Of a stretch of DNA of 8,981 nt, positions 7,388 through 8,981 are shown one piece after another. The first letter of the stretch is position 1, and every line of letters begins with the position of its first letter. The stretch lies in contig CAMDHB010000123.1 in assembly GCA_945897655.1 (NCBI GenBank), forward strand, positions 1-8,981. The letters run 5' to 3'. The notes beneath the pieces are model-generated. The model worked only from the letters and a program-made list of their open reading frames with translations. It had not been told where the DNA came from and did no database searches. A program made the position numbers and the translations under genes. This DNA is from Pseudorhodobacter antarcticus. Lineage in GTDB: Bacteria > Pseudomonadota > Alphaproteobacteria > Rhodobacterales > Rhodobacteraceae.

Positions 7388-7459
7388 ACGGTGCAGTACC
7401 GTGCCGTTTTGCTGGGTTCTGGTGTCATGAAACCCAAACTCAGGCGAGCAGCGCTGAGT
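7388..7459 (-). repeat. Inverted repeats in the carD leader
   Basis: Three inverted repeats fall in the predicted untranslated leader of carD. ACTCAG (7438-7443) pairs with CTGAGT (7454-7459), extendable by CG/CG with one bulged G. TGGGTT pairs with AACCCA across ~12 nt in the 7413-7437 area. ACGGT (7388-7392) pairs with ACCGT (7398-7402). They could fold as small successive hairpins in the mRNA. None carries a T run, so they are not terminators. Significance is inferred. Confidence 0.4.
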
Positions 7460-7471
7460 CAAGGAGTTGGC

Positions 7472-7494
7472 ATCCTTCATTGATTGTGAAGGAT
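7472..7494. repeat. Perfect 8-bp inverted repeat at the carD start-site region
   Basis: ATCCTTCA (7472-7479) and TGAAGGAT (7487-7494) are exact reverse complements separated by 7 bp. The outer base of the right arm coincides with the end of the candidate -10 element, so the repeat spans the expected transcription start. It could be an operator or a hairpin at the extreme 5' end of the transcript. Confidence 0.6.
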
Positions 7495-7522
7495 ATATAA
7501 CACAAAAACGCGCCGATTCCAA
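7494..7522 (-). promoter_or_regulatory. Candidate sigma-70-type promoter for carD
   Basis: On the minus strand, TTGGAA (7517-7522) is followed after exactly 17 bp by TATATA (7494-7499), a good match to housekeeping promoters. The last base of the -10 element is A rather than T. Lack of T at -7 is common in alphaproteobacteria and is the promoter type where CarD matters. The predicted start near 7487 would give a leader of about 150 nt. A TTGACT hexamer at 7457-7462 also exists but has no -10 partner. Confidence 0.55.
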
Positions 7523-7631
7523 CTGCCGTGGACCGGGTTGCATGGCAGAATCGATACGTTTGGAACTGTTCCGTGAAGAATTTCGCTATGCACAGGGCGC
7601 ATGGCAGCGCCGAGGGACGAATCGGTCCGCC

Positions 7632-7970
7632 TCAACCGCCCTTGCCTGCGGCCTCGGAAAAGTACTTCTTGACCTTGTCCTTTTCGCCGTCGCGCGTTTC
7701 GGCATCGGGCAGCGGGTCTTTCTTGGTCACGATCACCGGCCACATTTCAGAATACTTGCGGTTGAAGGTTACCCAATGTTCCAGATCCGGTTCGGTATCC
7801 GGGCGGATCGCATCGGCGGGGCATTCGGGTTCACACACGCCGCAGTCGATGCATTCATCGGGGTGAATGACCAGCATGTTTTCCCCCTCGTAGAAACAAT
7901 CCACGGGGCAGACTTCGACACAGTCTGTGTATTTGCAGGCGATGCAGTTATCGACCACCACATAAGTCAT
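7632..7970 (-). CDS. fdxA: Seven-iron ferredoxin FdxA ([3Fe-4S][4Fe-4S])
   Basis: A 112-aa cytoplasmic electron carrier of the Azotobacter FdI type. Cysteines at 9, 12, 17, 21 and 25 in 'CIACKYTDCVEVCPVDC', then C40, C43, C46 and C50 in 'CIDCGVCEPECP', match the family one position offset from A. vinelandii FdI. By that comparison C9, C17 and C50 hold the [3Fe-4S] cluster and C21, C40, C43 and C46 the [4Fe-4S] cluster. The C-terminal part with 'TFNRKYSEMWPVI' and a lysine/acid-rich tail is also typical of the ~110-aa FdxA group. The ATG at 7968-7970 has an AGGA element ~10 nt upstream. It lies 54 bp after the S4 gene on the same strand and may be co-transcribed with it. Its physiological partner cannot be read from the sequence. 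Confidence 0.96.
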   Translation of the reverse strand: MTYVVVDNCIACKYTDCVEVCPVDCFYEGENMLVIHPDECIDCGVCEPECPADAIRPDTEPDLEHWVTFNRKYSEMWPVIVTKKDPLPDAETRDGEKDKVKKYFSEAAGKGG

Positions 7971-8024
7971 CGGCTTGCCGTCCTATTTTTCGATACCTTG
8001 GCCTGACTAAAGGAGCGGCACGGA

Positions 8025-8357
8025 TCATTCAAGACCTGCAACCGCGTCAGACCCCGCAGCTTTGTCATCCAGATCATCATAAAGTCGTGCGGCCTCGCCG
8101 GCAGGGCCGCGCCGTTCACCCAAGGCCAGCACCCGAATCACCCGAATCCGGTTACCCTGCGGAAATGTCAGAACATCGCCGGATTGCACGGCATGGCCGG
8201 GTTTGCGGCAATGCTGGCCGTTCAGGCGCAGATGGCCAGACAGAATGGTCTCGGCGGCCAGATCACGCCCCTTGAAAAAGCGCGCCTGCCAAAGCCATTT
8301 GTCCAGCCGAAGCTTCGGCTGGGCAGCGGGGTCCGGCTTGGCGCCGGGCCCGGCCAA
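8025..8357 (-). CDS. S4-domain RNA-binding protein (Hsp15-like)
   Basis: A 110-aa protein with one S4 RNA-binding domain at ~16-65: 'LRLDKWLWQARFFKGRDLA', then 'SGHLRLNG' and 'AVQSGDVLTF', the order seen in Hsp15/HslR-type proteins that bind structured rRNA. Residues 66-110 hold a basic beta-strand and an 'EAARLYDDL' helix common to alphaproteobacterial relatives. The start is odd. No ATG is available: the frame begins with TTG (8355-8357) directly after the TGA (8358-8360) of the upstream gene, in the same frame. The next possible codons lie inside the S4 domain. No clear ribosome site precedes it, so translation probably depends on reinitiation after the upstream stop; readthrough into a fusion is an alternative. 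Family is confident; the exact start is less so. Confidence 0.85.
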   Translation of the reverse strand: MAGPGAKPDPAAQPKLRLDKWLWQARFFKGRDLAAETILSGHLRLNGQHCRKPGHAVQSGDVLTFPQGNRIRVIRVLALGERRGPAGEAARLYDDLDDKAAGSDAVAGLE

Positions 8358-8981
8358 TCAGGATTTGAGCCGCAAGGCGGCCAGCACGGCAAAGGGGTTG
8401 TCGGGGTCAATTGGCTTTTCCACGCGGGGCGGGCGCGCCTCGAAGGCCTTGGCCTTGGTGTCGTCCTTGCGCGGGGGCCGGTCAGCGGGTTTGCCATCCT
8501 GACGCGGATTGCTGCCTTCATAAGGCCGGCCAGCGGGTTTGCCGCCCTCTTTCGGGCGACCCTCCCTCGGCTTGCCCTGATAGCCTTCGCGGCGGCCCTC
8601 GTCCTTGGCGCGGTCAGGGCGGCGTTCGCGGGCGGGGCGTTCCGGTTGGGGTGCGGCATCGGCCACGACGGGCGCTTCGCCCTCAACCGGCGCTGCTGCC
8701 GGTGAGGGGGCATCGCGACGCGGGCCACGGTCGGGGCGCGGTCCGCGGTCCGGGCGCGGTGTGCCTTCCGGGCGGGCAGGACGCGCAGGGCGTTCGGGCC
8801 GGGCGGGGCGTTCGCGGGGCTTGGGGGCCCAGGTGAAGGTGTAATAGGACTCCATCTCGGGTGCGGCCTCGGGGGCCGCCTCCTCAACAGGTTCGGGTTC
8901 CGGCGCGATGTGGATCAGCGAAACGTCTTCGGGAACCGGGTTCAGGTTGACGGGTTCGGTAGGTGCGGCGACCACAGGCGC
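8358..8981 (-). CDS. C-terminal tail of a larger protein, probably an SUV3/MgpS-like helicase (partial)
   Basis: The frame is open to the window edge, so only the last 207 codons are present and no start is visible (a GTG at 8973-8975 is just an internal valine). The visible part is low-complexity: an acidic Glu/Pro/Ala stretch, the short ordered-looking motif 'YYTFTWAP', then long Arg/Pro/Asp/Gly/Lys-rich segments with repeats such as RPDRGP, and a conserved-looking end 'DPDNPFAVLAALRLKS'. From memory, such a YxFxWAP motif and DPDxPFA-L-AAL ending occur at the C-terminus of alphaproteobacterial helicase-related proteins, which typically precede the S4 and fdxA genes. The helicase core itself lies outside the window, so this identity is inferred from tail motifs and synteny. 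The basic tail would suit RNA binding. Confidence 0.65.
   Translation of the reverse strand, partial: APVVAAPTEPVNLNPVPEDVSLIHIAPEPEPVEEAAPEAAPEMESYYTFTWAPKPRERPARPERPARPARPEGTPRPDRGPRPDRGPRRDAPSPAAAPVEGEAPVVADAAPQPERPARERRPDRAKDEGRREGYQGKPREGRPKEGGKPAGRPYEGSNPRQDGKPADRPPRKDDTKAKAFEARPPRVEKPIDPDNPFAVLAALRLKS
8714..8816 (-). repeat. Degenerate 18-bp tandem repeat coding for RPDRGP/RPxRPE segments
   Basis: Within the partial helicase-like gene, GGGCGCGGT recurs exactly 18 bp apart (8734-8742 and 8752-8760, plus-strand reading), coding consecutive RPDRGP units. Neighbouring RPARPE-type units continue the Arg/Pro pattern. The array is GC-rich and short-period, of the kind that changes copy number between strains. 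Confidence 0.6.

Larger units (their letters stand above)
7337..7631 (-). other. Noncoding gap between fdxA and carD
   Basis: This 295-bp stretch carries no convincing gene. Short open frames on both strands show no recognisable protein. From the fdxA end it contains a GGCGC-N6-GCGCC inverted repeat (7596-7611), whose minus-strand continuation lacks a T run, so it is not a good terminator. It then holds the carD candidate promoter with an overlapping inverted repeat, and a leader of roughly 150 nt with further inverted repeats and the carD ribosome site. No clear intrinsic terminator for fdxA was found. Confidence 0.7.

Noticed and set aside
7434..7462. TTGACT as a second -35 element for carD
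   Set aside because: At 17-18 bp spacing the -10 position reads GTTTGG or TTTGGG, far from consensus.
7596..7611. GGCGC-N6-GCGCC as a terminator for fdxA
   Set aside because: The stem is short and the minus-strand sequence after it has no T run.
7467..8006. A 179-aa plus-strand frame covering the carD upstream region and fdxA antisense
   Set aside because: Most of it is antisense to a certain ferredoxin gene. The part before fdxA (from about 7541) gives a protein-like stretch but has no ribosome site or known match.
8184..8705. A 173-aa plus-strand frame opposite the S4 and helicase-tail genes
   Set aside because: Antisense shadow of GC-rich coding sequence, with no motif and no start signals.

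Overview
The window reads as a chromosomal stretch from an alphaproteobacterium, most likely a Rhodobacterales/Rhodobacteraceae member. This rests on the high GC content, codon use, an FdxA–CarD–S4–helicase neighbourhood that I recall being common in that order, and protein sequences typical of the group. No mobile element, CRISPR array, rRNA or tRNA is visible.

Layout. (1) 25–720 (-): a secreted SIMPL/DUF541 protein. It diverges across a 169-bp gap from (2) 890–3715 (+), a 941-aa protein with a PilM/GspL-like N-terminal domain, long Pro/Ala/Glu/Val-rich linkers, one transmembrane helix and a C-terminal GspC/PilP-like HR domain. (3) 3830–5686 (+): a Kef-type CPA2 cation:proton antiporter with a C-terminal RCK (TrkA-N) domain. 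(4) 5683–6684 (-): cobT, convergent with the antiporter, with interlocked stop codons. (5) 6775–6810 (-): a strong intrinsic terminator that closes the carD transcript. (6) 6827–7336 (-): carD, the RNA polymerase-binding regulator. A ~295-bp gap upstream holds a good candidate promoter, an inverted repeat over its start-site region and smaller inverted repeats in a long leader. (7) 7632–7970 (-): fdxA, a seven-iron ferredoxin. (8) 8025–8357 (-): a small S4-domain RNA-binding protein. (9) 8358–>8981 (-): the C-terminal tail of a larger protein, probably the SUV3/MgpS-like helicase usually found here.

Functionally this is mostly housekeeping: ion homeostasis, lower-ligand activation for cobalamin, transcription-initiation control, electron transfer and RNA metabolism. 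The helicase, S4 and fdxA genes look co-directional and probably co-transcribed. carD appears to have its own promoter and terminator.

The most unusual items are the one-chain GspL/PilM + GspC/PilP architecture of the 890–3715 product with no secretion or pilus genes nearby, and the helicase/S4 junction. At that junction a TGA is followed immediately and in the same frame by TTG, the only evident start codon for the S4 protein.
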